From: SZUA-76 sp945787585
Lineage (GTDB): Bacteria; Pseudomonadota; Gammaproteobacteria; SZUA-140
Reading direction: 5' to 3'
NCBI GenBank assembly: GCA_947258425.1
Contig: CAMYIG010000096.1
Span: 1 to 8,801, forward strand
Length of the DNA: 8,801 nucleotides
The number at the start of each line of letters is the position of its first letter. Positions within the stretch are counted from its first letter, which is position 1. Under the pieces are notes generated by a model. It did not search any database. It saw nothing but the letters and a program-made list of their open reading frames with translations, and was not told where the DNA came from. Both the position numbers and the translations under genes were made by a program. This document shows positions 1 through 6,786 of this stretch, piece by piece.

Positions 1-1025
1 AGTGATCCGGTGGTGAGATGCCCATCACCAGAAAACTGATCGAATGTCAGTGCTGGTTTACTGCTGTCTTCTTTTATAATCATCCCGCTAGCGATATGGT
101 ATTTCCCTTTTGCTTCAGGATTGGTGAAGAGTTCACCGAGGGTGTTGCCCATTAACTTGATATTGAGGTCGCTGTTGAAGCGGCCATGATAGCTGTTGAT
201 ATCAAAATGTTTTAATATGGGCGTCATCTCAATATTAGTGCTTTTGAGTTGCCCATCATACTGCCAGCCGTTACGCCAGCTGAGGGTGCCGTTACTGGTG
301 ATTAATCCGTTATATCCCTTCATTTCGATATTCGTTAGTTCTGCTTTGTCCTTGTGAAGCACCGCTTGTACGTTCAGTGTGTCGAACTTGAATGCGGGGG
401 AAACAGGGAGCTGCCAGTGGTTACCTGAAGCCTGGAGCGTGTAACTGTTATTTTGATCGGGTTTTATGGTGGCGCGAAGTGTGCCGTCCATCCGTGAGAG
501 ATAGATCTCTTTTAGCTTGAGTTCGTCATTTAAAAACAGGTTGAAACGATAGGGGCCAAGCCGTGTTTCATCATCGGCGCGCAGCGTGACGTTACTGCCA
601 CTGATCGACTGTACAGCGAGTGGCGATGGCTGTGATGAGGATTGTGTTTCGTTCGGTTTGTGATTGATCAAGCTGCGAATGAAGGCGAGGTTGCTACCGA
701 CACCGTTGAGATGAATGCTGCGGATGACGACTCGACCGTTGAGCAGTTCGAGTGGGTCGAGCGTTGCATGCATCTGTTCGACAAACAGTTCGCCGGGGTG
801 CACTGTGCTGCCGAGGATCGATACGTTGGTGGCCGAGAGTGCCGGTTGTGGCATCACCTGCGGCGATAGCTCTCCAATCATCACTTTTCGCCCGATGCTC
901 TGCGAAAGCTGCGCTTCCAGTATCGGCTGATAGTCATCGAGCGGAACCACGAATGGAACGGCGAAGACCAGTGTGCCTATCAGGATAAATACGATGGCGA
1001 AGTATTTTAATAACCATTTGAACAT
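1..1025 (-). CDS. AsmA-family protein, N-terminal part (runs off left edge)
   Basis: The frame reads without a stop from an ATG at 1025 to the window edge, giving 341 residues of a longer protein. It begins MFKWLLKYFAIVFILIG, a single membrane anchor (about residues 4-28) followed by a periplasmic region. Residues 40-75 carry the typical AsmA opening: a GRKV-like motif, then 'IGELSPQVMPQPAL', then a stretch leading to the first beta repeats. The rest is low-cysteine, beta-rich sequence with repeated 'L..i.l....G' patterns, as in AsmA/YhdP/DUF748 proteins. Known members are inner-membrane anchored proteins with long periplasmic beta-groove domains linked to outer-membrane biogenesis and lipid transport. 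No clear Shine-Dalgarno precedes the start; the start is chosen because it places the membrane anchor at the N-terminus. It lies 182 bp downstream of the TonB-like gene on the same strand. The missing C-terminus prevents subfamily assignment. Confidence 0.85.
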   Translation of the reverse strand, partial: MFKWLLKYFAIVFILIGTLVFAVPFVVPLDDYQPILEAQLSQSIGRKVMIGELSPQVMPQPALSATNVSILGSTVHPGELFVEQMHATLDPLELLNGRVVIRSIHLNGVGSNLAFIRSLINHKPNETQSSSQPSPLAVQSISGSNVTLRADDETRLGPYRFNLFLNDELKLKEIYLSRMDGTLRATIKPDQNNSYTLQASGNHWQLPVSPAFKFDTLNVQAVLHKDKAELTNIEMKGYNGLITSNGTLSWRNGWQYDGQLKSTNIEMTPILKHFDINSYHGRFNSDLNIKLMGNTLGELFTNPEAKGKYHIASGMIIKEDSSKPALTFDQFSGDGHLTTGS

Positions 1026-1207
1026 GGGGTCTGTTGTCGCGGCCTTTAGGTATCAATCATTTTGTTGTGCGGCCTGATGTGGGTAGGGTCAGGCGTAGAC
1101 TAATGAGAGATATCGGCCAGAGGGGACGAAGTGTGGAGTGGCGTTGTTGCGAGGTGTGAGGCGAGTCACAACGCTGAAAATTATTTGCGCTGATGCACGG
1201 TTATTTA

Positions 1208-1909
1208 TTAGCCGTCGATGAGTTCGTAACGAATCGGAAAAACTCCGCTATATCCTTGGGTTAACCAGTTTTCCATTTCGGGTAGCGTGCCGAGCTGTTG
1301 CAGGCTTTTGATTGCAGCAAGATCAAGCACCCGATAGCCGGAACTCTGCATCACGCGGATATTGGAAAGTTTACCGCTGCTGGAGATGTGCAGCCCGAGT
1401 TCTACGGTTCCCTGCCAGCCGCGTTTACGTGCGAGGCGAGGGTATTGAAAGTAGGGGGAAAATGCCTGATTAAGTTTATGGTGCAGTATGGTGTCGGTAG
1501 AGGACGTGCTAGCTGTTGTGGGTATCGCTGCCGCTGCCGGCTGGAGGGTGGCGGCGATGGCCAGCGGTTGCGCTACGGCAGACGACGTATGTGGTGGAGG
1601 GGTCGTTGCCGGTCGCTGAGCGATGGCGACTGGCGCAGCGGTGGTATTCACAACGGGAGTGGGGGATGGGCGTCGCTGTTCGACGGGCGGCTGTGGTGCG
1701 GCAGTCGAAGATAAAGCTGTCGTCTGTTTGATTGCTTGTTCCGCCGCAATGGCGTCGGGTTGCGAAGCGTCATTGGCATGCAACCGCACGCTGAGTGGAC
1801 TTCCAGAGCGGCTAATGACAGCCTCATCGGGGGGCGTTATCTGCACCTTATCCCACAGGCTGAAGAGCAGCCCGTGGGTGATGATCGATAACAGAATAAA
1901 ATAGCGCAT
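1208..1909 (-). CDS. TonB-family energy transducer
   Basis: A protein of 233 residues with the three-part layout of TonB. There is a single N-terminal membrane helix (about residues 3-18). A long Ala/Pro/Thr-rich periplasmic spacer follows (about 65-135, with PQPP, PTP and TPPP runs). The C-terminal TonB domain covers about 150-233. The helix contains His12, matching the conserved membrane histidine needed for energy coupling with ExbB/ExbD. The C-terminal domain shows the family pattern YPRLARKRGWQGTVELGL, then 'SSGKLSNIRVMQSSGYRVLD.AAI'. It should carry proton-motive energy to TonB-dependent outer-membrane receptors. A cobalamin riboswitch sits 120 nt upstream on the same strand, so the likely client is a corrinoid receptor of BtuB type. 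No ExbB, ExbD or receptor gene lies in the window. The ribosome-binding site is weak (ACGAGC, about 5-10 nt before ATG). No in-frame ATG/GTG/TTG start exists upstream before a stop codon inside the leader. Confidence 0.92.
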   Translation of the reverse strand: MRYFILLSIITHGLLFSLWDKVQITPPDEAVISRSGSPLSVRLHANDASQPDAIAAEQAIKQTTALSSTAAPQPPVEQRRPSPTPVVNTTAAPVAIAQRPATTPPPHTSSAVAQPLAIAATLQPAAAAIPTTASTSSTDTILHHKLNQAFSPYFQYPRLARKRGWQGTVELGLHISSSGKLSNIRVMQSSGYRVLDLAAIKSLQQLGTLPEMENWLTQGYSGVFPIRYELIDG

Positions 1910-1999
1910 AATTGCTCGTCGTTCATAAGTGCAAAGGGGCGCATTGAAGAGGTGAATGCCTTCGTTGCCCGCCGCAACATGGATTAATCTCAGGATTTT

Positions 2000-2014
2000 C
2001 CCGATTCAATCGGG
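2000..2014 (-). other. Leader hairpin between riboswitch and tonB
   Basis: Minus strand CCCGAT-TGA-ATCGGG forms a perfect 6-bp stem with a 3-nt loop, 15 nt after the riboswitch. It is followed by AAAATCC, not a U-tract, so it is not an intrinsic terminator. It may belong to the expression platform that links ligand binding to tonB translation; this is inference only. A second small stem (GTTGC/GCAAC, 1978-1964) follows in the same leader. Confidence 0.4.
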
Positions 2015-2029
2015 CTCCTTAATTGGATT

Positions 2030-2233
2030 CAGGCCGGTCTCCGGACTCATGAGTGGACTCTTGTCCTCAACTGTCGCCTTCCCAAGCAGCTGCTCAGTGG
2101 CATGTGACAGTCATCACTCATTTACCGTTGCGGGGGCAGTGTCGGGTTTGTAAGACGCTGAGACTCGAGAGACTTCGTCTGTACGCACCGACTTTCCGTT
2201 TCATCCGTTGAGCGAAGGCTCGCGGGACACCTG
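2030..2233 (-). ncRNA. Cobalamin riboswitch (AdoCbl/B12 aptamer)
   Basis: On the minus strand the segment contains the landmarks of the class in the right order. The 5' P1 strand CAGG (2233-2230) pairs with CCTG (2033-2030). A small GAGC/GCTC hairpin follows, then GGAAAGTCGGTG. An optional hairpin closed by AGACG/CGTCT comes next. P4 is formed by GTCGG with CCGAC. The conserved CTGCCCCCGCAACGGTAA core lies at 2139-2121, GCCACTG at 2101-2095 and GGGAAGGCG at 2083-2075. The B12 box GAGTCCGGAGACCGGCC at 2048-2032 fits the published consensus at every position I recall. It should bind adenosylcobalamin or a related corrinoid and lower expression of the downstream TonB-like gene when B12 is plentiful. 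I see no hairpin plus U-run after it, so control at translation is more likely than intrinsic termination. Confidence 0.97.
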
Positions 2234-2247
2234 TACGTTGAGGGTGG

Positions 2248-2276
2248 ACTCTAAGGGGCGGGCATTGCCGTGTCAA
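2248..2276 (-). promoter_or_regulatory. Sigma70-type promoter for the riboswitch-tonB transcript
   Basis: Minus strand: a perfect -35 TTGACA (2276-2271), a 17-nt spacer, and -10 TAGAGT (2253-2248, 4 of 6 matches). Transcription would begin near 2241, a few bases before the first P1 strand of the riboswitch, which is exactly where it is expected. The position relative to the aptamer is strong supporting evidence. Confidence 0.75.
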
Positions 2277-2480
2277 GCAGAAGCGTAGAGAGGAGCGGTT
2301 TTTCGCTTTGAAAGGGGGGGCATTTTATCTGGAAATAGATTTCGCTAATTTGGTGCAAAGAAATGCAGAGATGCTCAATGATGGGGATTTTATGTGTGAT
2401 GCACTGTGGTTTATTCAAATAATCATGCATATCGAGCTGGCGTGGAAAATGCTTAGTAGAATGGTTTGCTATCACAGTAA

Positions 2481-2486
2481 AAGGAG
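2481..2486 (+). promoter_or_regulatory. Shine-Dalgarno site that sets the start of the PDC-like gene
   Basis: AAGGAG is followed by TTAT and then ATG at 2491. It is the only strong ribosome-binding site in the region. It argues for the 2491 start over the frame-open TTG at 2308, which would add 61 residues that look like non-protein sequence. Confidence 0.8.
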
Positions 2487-2490
2487 TTAT

Positions 2491-3456
2491 ATGTCAACGG
2501 CTAACTACATTAGCGTGCTTGAGCGTTATCACGAAAATCAGGCTTCGATACATGACATTATGGGGTCTATTCTTACCGGGATTGCTGAAGAAAAACTAAT
2601 GAAAAATAAAGAGACCCGTGTCGATGCAATTAAGGCGCTTGGTAAACGCTTTCCATTTATCGATATGCTATTTGTGCTTGATAAGGATGGGGTGCAGGTG
2701 GGGGACAACATCACGACTTATCGTGATCAGCCCGGTATCTACAGTGGTGATGGTATTTCTCGACGTCAACGCCCATATTTCCGTCTCGCTGAGATGAGTG
2801 ACTGTAACGATGTCATTGTGACTGATCCCTATCTCTCGACGGTCAACCGGAATCTCTGCATTTCATCGATCATGAAATGGAACTGTGGAGGCGAAGAAGG
2901 TTTTCTGGTGGTTGATGCAGACCTGATTACGATTGTTGAGTTTTTAATGGGTGATTCTCAGCGCAGAAAATTTCAGCCGTTTTTTAAATATGTCTATGCA
3001 GTCATTGTGGTAGGTCTTTTTTGTGTCGTCATTTCACTACTCTACTCTGCATTTCATGAGCTCTATCTTGCGATGACGGCGGTCGTTGGTAGTCAGGAGG
3101 CACATCTTAAACCCTTTGGCGTCATCATCTTTCTAACCTTGGCGTTGGCCATCTTTGACCTTGGAAAGACTACTCTTGAAGAAGAGGTGTTGATGCAAAA
3201 AGATATCTTTCGTCATAGCTCGACACGCCGTACCATTACCCGCTTTGTCGCTGCGATTTTGATTGCTGTTTCAATCGAGTCTCTGTTGCTGATGTTTAAG
3301 GCGGCACTGGGGCAGGGTGACCAACTTGTGCCCGCAGTGTGGATGATGTTAGCTGCAGTGGGGTTGTTAATTGGGCTGGGGTTGTATGTTTACCTGGGTG
3401 CAAAGGCCGAGGCGCTATTGCGTAGCAATGGAAAGGTGGCACGTGGAAGACAGTGA
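2491..3456 (+). CDS. PDC/Cache-like sensor protein with four C-terminal membrane helices
   Basis: A protein of 321 residues from the ATG behind a strong AAGGAG site. Residues 1-55 are helical and polar, with no signal peptide or membrane helix. Residues 56-150 resemble a PDC/Cache sensor: 'FPFIDMLFVLDKDGVQVGDNI', then 'RRQRPYFRLAEMSD' and 'VIVTDPYLSTVNRNLCISS' (about 91-126), ending in 'GFLVVDADL'. The RPYF and DPYLS motifs are typical of the ligand pocket in PDC domains. Four hydrophobic helices follow at about 167-188, 208-225, 251-270 and 281-303. No kinase, GGDEF, EAL, HAMP or methyl-accepting module is present. The layout is odd because most PDC domains are periplasmic between two membrane helices; here the sensor would stay in the cytoplasm unless exported unusually. 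The role is unknown, though a sensing or membrane regulatory function is plausible. It is transcribed divergently from the riboswitch-tonB unit and converges on the ABC cluster. Confidence 0.82.
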   Translation: MSTANYISVLERYHENQASIHDIMGSILTGIAEEKLMKNKETRVDAIKALGKRFPFIDMLFVLDKDGVQVGDNITTYRDQPGIYSGDGISRRQRPYFRLAEMSDCNDVIVTDPYLSTVNRNLCISSIMKWNCGGEEGFLVVDADLITIVEFLMGDSQRRKFQPFFKYVYAVIVVGLFCVVISLLYSAFHELYLAMTAVVGSQEAHLKPFGVIIFLTLALAIFDLGKTTLEEEVLMQKDIFRHSSTRRTITRFVAAILIAVSIESLLLMFKAALGQGDQLVPAVWMMLAAVGLLIGLGLYVYLGAKAEALLRSNGKVARGRQ

Positions 3457-3457
3457 G

Positions 3458-3470
3458 AACGCATCGCGTT
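3458..3470. other. Short inverted repeat between convergent stops
   Basis: AACGC-ATC-GCGTT is a perfect 5-bp inverted repeat. It fills most of the 17-bp gap between the stop of the PDC-like gene and the stop of the permease gene. There is no T-run on either strand, so it is at best a weak bidirectional end signal. Confidence 0.25.
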
Positions 3471-3473
3471 AGC

Positions 3474-4682
3474 TCAGGAGAGTGTTCTGGCGATGTTGGT
3501 TCTGGCCACTCTGTATGTGGTGAGGAAGGCAGCGAACGCTGCGACGATAATTAGCATCGCGCTGGTGATTAAATAATGGGGCCAGGAGATGTAGATGAAG
3601 ATGGGGTACCCCTCGGTTTTACCGGGCGGTGCGGGCATCATCAATTCTGCCAGATTGATGCCGTTTGAGATGGCATATGAGAGAAGCATACCGAGCGTGG
3701 TGGCAGCGAGTCCAATCAGGCAGGCTTCCAGAATAAAGTTGGCGTAGATTCGTGATGGGTTGGTACCGAGTGCGCTGAGGGTTGCGATCTCTTCGCGTCG
3801 TTGATGAATGGCCAGCGCGATGGTGTTGGAGATGGCGAGAAAGATGACGACCAGAATAATAAATCCCATCACGCCAAAAATGCGGTCGTATATCGCCTTC
3901 ACTTTATGATAAAGCTCCGCACGCTGTTGCCACGTCTGCACAGTGATGCCATTGAGGCTGTTTTGCAGCAGCGTCTGCACGGCGGCACTCGCTTCGCGCT
4001 GGTGAAGATAGATCGATAACTGGCTGATGTTGTCGGTATCAAGTAGTGTCGCTACGGTGGTGAGGCTGGTCATCAGGCTGTGGTTATCGATTTCCGGGGT
4101 GCCGGTGTGGTACGGCCCCGCGAGTTGAACTGTTATCTCACTGTTTTCCCCGTGGCGGTTTTGTGTGTGAAGGGTGAGCAAGTCACCCTTGGTAGCATTT
4201 AATGTGCGCGCAAGTTGGGTGCCTAGTACCACATCAGGGGTCTCCTGCGGCGTTAGCCAGGGGTTGAGTACGCCGTCGGTGCGCAGAAAAGGGCCGTGTA
4301 CGCGAAACTCTTCTTTTGAATCGACGCCACTGCCAAAAAACACGGCACTCTTATTCCCTTTGCTGATTATCCCCTCAAAGCGCGCCCTTGGCAGGACACG
4401 CACGACGCGTTCATCTTTCCATAAAGATGATTGAAGGGTTTGCCAGCCGCTTAAATTGAGTTGCTGGTGAGTGCCGCTCAGTGCAGGGTCTGGATTGTCA
4501 TCGGTCACGATAACGTGACCTTCGCTACGCATCGCGATCTCCTGCAGCGCATCGTAGGTGGAGAGCATAAAGCCACTGCCGACCAGCAGTGCAGTGAGCC
4601 CTACCGCGATAATCAATAATGTATTGATAACACGCGTGCCATCACGCAGGACGTTACGCAGTGCAATGCGTAGCCAACTCAT
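3474..4682 (-). CDS. ABC transporter permease, FtsX/MacB (LolC/E-like) type
   Basis: A protein of 402 residues with the four-helix plan of the MacB/LolCDE superfamily. The N-terminus MSWLRIALRNVLRDGTR is the usual cytoplasmic amphipathic lead. Helix 1 lies at about 20-42. A large periplasmic domain (about 43-266, MacB_PCD type) follows, then helices at about 268-291, 316-339 and 368-388. The cytoplasmic loop 'HQRREEIATLSALGTNPSRI' (293-312) and the following 'FILEACLIGL' match the FtsX signature that contacts the ATPase. Such permeases transmit ATP hydrolysis to the periplasm rather than forming a classical channel; clients include lipoproteins, peptides and antibiotics. Its ATG overlaps the ATPase stop (ATGA), so the two are translationally coupled. 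Only one permease is encoded, so a homodimer with two ATPases is expected. The substrate is not evident, and no HlyD/MacA-like adaptor or LolA-like partner is in the window. Confidence 0.94.
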   Translation of the reverse strand: MSWLRIALRNVLRDGTRVINTLLIIAVGLTALLVGSGFMLSTYDALQEIAMRSEGHVIVTDDNPDPALSGTHQQLNLSGWQTLQSSLWKDERVVRVLPRARFEGIISKGNKSAVFFGSGVDSKEEFRVHGPFLRTDGVLNPWLTPQETPDVVLGTQLARTLNATKGDLLTLHTQNRHGENSEITVQLAGPYHTGTPEIDNHSLMTSLTTVATLLDTDNISQLSIYLHQREASAAVQTLLQNSLNGITVQTWQQRAELYHKVKAIYDRIFGVMGFIILVVIFLAISNTIALAIHQRREEIATLSALGTNPSRIYANFILEACLIGLAATTLGMLLSYAISNGINLAELMMPAPPGKTEGYPIFIYISWPHYLITSAMLIIVAAFAAFLTTYRVARTNIARTLS

Positions 4683-5359
4683 GTTGACGCACCTAAACGG
4701 CCATCAAGTAATTCAATTTTACGATCGCAGCGATCAATCACAAAGGGGTCGTGGCTTGCGATGAGAAAACTCGCACCATATTCTCGATTAAGTTCACGCA
4801 TCAGTTGCAGGCCCGCATGTGCGTGTTGATGGTCAAGGCTGGCACTCGGTTCATCGGCGATCACCAGCTGGGGGCGCTTGATCAGTGCGCGGGCAATGCC
4901 GACGCGTTGACGTTCACCGCCGGAAAGTTGTTTGGGCAGGTGGGCACGACGATGGATCAAACCCATGCGGACCAATAGCTGCTCGACATCGAGTTTGATC
5001 TGTTTTTTACGGATGCCGTTGAGCAATAGCGGGTAGGCGATATTTTCATAGACGGTCATCGCGGGGATTAGCTGGTGGCGTTGAAAGATAAAGCCAATTT
5101 CACGGCGGCGATAGCCGCAGCGCGCCTTCGTGTTGAGTTGGGAGAGTGCGGTGCCGTTGAGGGAATAGTGGCCAGCACTGGGGGGGTCAATCAGCCCGCA
5201 GATGTTAAGTAACGTACTTTTACCGCTGCCTGAGGGGCCCTGTACTGCGAGAAACTCGCCTTCAGCGAGCGTAAACGAAATCTCATGCAGCGCGGTGATC
5301 TGGTTTTTATCGTGGCCATAGCTTTTGCTGACAGCCGCTAATTCCAGACGTATCGCCAT
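4679..5359 (-). CDS. ABC transporter ATP-binding protein, LolD/MacB type
   Basis: A protein of 226 residues when started at the ATG at 5359, which lies 1 nt after the stop of the upstream gene. An open frame extends to 5404, but the extra 15 residues overlap that gene and are not family-like, while MAIRLELAAVSKSY is a normal family opening. Walker A GPSGSGKST is at 41-49, the Q-loop Gln at 93 and the signature LSGGERQRV at 145-153. Walker B is LVIADE (165-170), followed by PSASLD in place of the commoner PTGNLD. The H-loop His is at 203 in ASHD. All catalytic residues are intact. It should energise the FtsX/MacB-type permease encoded immediately downstream (4-nt overlap). Length and sequence fit a stand-alone LolD-like ATPase rather than the fused MacB protein. 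Confidence 0.96.
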   Translation of the reverse strand: MAIRLELAAVSKSYGHDKNQITALHEISFTLAEGEFLAVQGPSGSGKSTLLNICGLIDPPSAGHYSLNGTALSQLNTKARCGYRRREIGFIFQRHQLIPAMTVYENIAYPLLLNGIRKKQIKLDVEQLLVRMGLIHRRAHLPKQLSGGERQRVGIARALIKRPQLVIADEPSASLDHQHAHAGLQLMRELNREYGASFLIASHDPFVIDRCDRKIELLDGRLGAST

Positions 5360-5360
5360 C

Positions 5361-6002
5361 TCAGTCGGTAAGTTGTTGTAGCAATGTCTGTGCCTGCCGA
5401 CCATTTTTTCCGTCGGGATCAGTCTTGAGTGTTAATTCAAGGTAGTGCCGAAACTGAGCCTGATCGTTGCGTTTGTCAGCGGCGGTAGCAGCGGCAAAAT
5501 AGATCGCTGCCTGTAAACCCAGGGGCATCTCCGAAAAGTGGGGGTGCGCAAGTAGCTGTTGGACTAAATGATCGCCTTCGCGGAAGCGGTGAAAGATGGC
5601 GTCTGGCAGGTTGATGAAGACATATGTTGCGATTAACTGTGTTTCGACAATCTCCAGATAATCACCATCATACTGGCCAAGCTTGCGTAGGGCGCGGTCA
5701 ATTATATTGAGTCCTTCTTCAGTTTCACGCATACGGTTAAGTGGTCGTTTGCCGATATCCTTGCCTCTTAACGAAAGTGCGCCGCCTTTATAGGCAAGTA
5801 CAAGCGGATGTGATGGGTATTTATTCTCTAACTTTCGAATCTTCTGTGTTGCGTTGCGGATATCGCGTTCAGTACCATCCGTTGCCACCAAATAGGCCGC
5901 GCGTACAACTTCTATCTCTTTTATAAATGTGCTTTCAGCGAATGATGGTGAGAGGATTATGAGTGTGGCAAGCAGTAACAGTGCGCTGTAGATACATTTC
6001 AT
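5361..6002 (-). CDS. Exported TPR-like protein of the ABC cluster
   Basis: A protein of 213 residues. A signal peptide is clear: a basic start, a hydrophobic core (about 5-18) and a likely cleavage site after SFA (residue 22), with no lipobox cysteine. The mature part is helical. The segments around 45-75 ('KLENKYPSHPLVLAYKGGALSLRG') and 160-212 ('LQAAIYFAAATAADKRND' onward) look like degenerate tetratricopeptide repeats. A central segment reads 'TEEGLNIIDRALRKL'. It is probably a periplasmic scaffold or partner of the ABC complex. Its stop is 1 nt before the ATPase start, and it begins 27 nt after the DUF2058 gene. No Shine-Dalgarno is visible before the ATG; the start is chosen because it gives the signal peptide. 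The function is inferred only from repeats and context. Confidence 0.85.
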   Translation of the reverse strand: MKCIYSALLLLATLIILSPSFAESTFIKEIEVVRAAYLVATDGTERDIRNATQKIRKLENKYPSHPLVLAYKGGALSLRGKDIGKRPLNRMRETEEGLNIIDRALRKLGQYDGDYLEIVETQLIATYVFINLPDAIFHRFREGDHLVQQLLAHPHFSEMPLGLQAAIYFAAATAADKRNDQAQFRHYLELTLKTDPDGKNGRQAQTLLQQLTD

Positions 6003-6029
6003 AAGATAAGTATAAGTACGCTTGCCTGC

Positions 6030-6575
6030 TTACCACATTAGATCATCAGGAATCTGATAATCGGCGTATGGGTCATCCTCATTCGGGGTTGATGTTATGT
6101 TGCGATCGTTCATGATAATACACTGTGCATCTCGTTGTTTTATTTTATTGGCAACTGGGGTGGGGACGAGCGCATAATCTTCACCAAGTTTTGCGATAGC
6201 CAGATGGCTGGAAATAAGGTGTTTGCGAATTTTTTCTGAGACATAGATTCGCCTGATGATATTTTCATCGGTAAAGTTGTAAGCAATATCGCCATCATAC
6301 TCGTTAACACGATTGGTTTCGATCAGTTGCTTGATCTGTGCGGCGATGGCGGCCTGCTCAGCCGTTTTCTTTTGCTGCTGGTTAAGCTGGCGGTCCCGTT
6401 CAACTTTTTCTGCAAGGGCTTTGTTGGCGAGTATTGTGGCTTCATCGGGTGCTGCAGTAACCCCTTTTTTGGCCTTCTGTTTTTTATTTTTATACTGATC
6501 GTGCTTACTCTTCTGTGCTTTGCGCTTATCAACCAGGCCACTCTTTTTTAGCTGGTCGAGGAGTGAGTTGCTCAT
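6030..6575 (-). CDS. DUF2058 domain protein (YaiL-like)
   Basis: A protein of 181 residues, close to E. coli YaiL in length and layout. The N-terminus 'SLLDQLKKSGLVDKRKA' is followed by a very basic, Lys/Gln-rich coiled region (about 16-75). A small domain follows with 'QIKQLIETNRV' (80-90), 'DGDIAYNFTDENIIRRIYV' (94-112), 'LAIAKL' (125-130) and 'VANKIKQRDA' (141-150). The acidic C-terminus EDDPYADYQIPDDLMW (166-181) is a hallmark of the family. The family is sometimes annotated as a nucleoprotein or polynucleotide-associated protein, but its biochemical role is not established. The ribosome-binding site GGAG lies 7 nt before the ATG. It sits 27 nt upstream of the exported TPR-like gene on the same strand, so it could lead that operon, although functional linkage is uncertain. 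Confidence 0.94.
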   Translation of the reverse strand: MSNSLLDQLKKSGLVDKRKAQKSKHDQYKNKKQKAKKGVTAAPDEATILANKALAEKVERDRQLNQQQKKTAEQAAIAAQIKQLIETNRVNEYDGDIAYNFTDENIIRRIYVSEKIRKHLISSHLAIAKLGEDYALVPTPVANKIKQRDAQCIIMNDRNITSTPNEDDPYADYQIPDDLMW

Positions 6576-6684
6576 GGATCTGCTCCGGATATTTTTGCTT
6601 ATTATTTTGTAGGAACTTATAGACTACTATTTTTTATGGAAATGTCACGTATCCGTTTTATAAAGAAAAATTAACGGTGATAGT

Positions 6685-6713
6685 TTTCTACTTGTGAATG
6701 ATCGTATTGTAAA
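6685..6713 (-). promoter_or_regulatory. Possible sigma70 promoter of the DUF2058-ABC cluster
   Basis: Minus strand: TTTACA (6713-6708, 5 of 6), a 17-nt spacer and TAGAAA (6690-6685, 4 of 6), about 100 nt before the DUF2058 start. The gap 6576-6786 is AT-rich, so chance matches are likely. No clear terminator for the upstream 413-residue gene was seen in it. Confidence 0.35.
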
Positions 6714-6786
6714 ATATTACCGGGACGCTTATCGCAAGTAATAATCATTTCACCGTTTACGTTGCCTGAAAGGTACGCACAACGCT

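Noticed and set aside
642..988. Three overlapping plus-strand frames of 71 to 78 residues
   Set aside because: They lie antisense to the AsmA-family frame, which is continuous and family-like from 1025 to the window edge.
1141..1174. Inverted repeat GCGTTGT ... ACAACGC between tonB and the AsmA-family gene, considered as a terminator
   Set aside because: The loop is 20 nt and no T-run follows on either strand, so it is not a credible intrinsic terminator.
1298..1909. Plus-strand open frames of 71 to 138 residues across the TonB gene
   Set aside because: They are antisense to a well-supported TonB gene. The low-complexity Ala/Pro-rich spacer keeps the opposite strand open; no domains or ribosome-binding sites support them.
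1956..2153. Plus-strand frame of 65 residues
   Set aside because: It covers the cobalamin riboswitch in antisense and has no protein-like features.
2251..2475. Minus-strand frame of 74 residues from a GTG
   Set aside because: It overlaps the riboswitch promoter, has no recognisable features and is likely chance.
2308..2490. 61-residue N-terminal extension of the PDC-like protein from a TTG
   Set aside because: The TTG has no good spacing to a ribosome-binding site, the extra sequence is not domain-like, and a strong AAGGAG lies just before the ATG at 2491.
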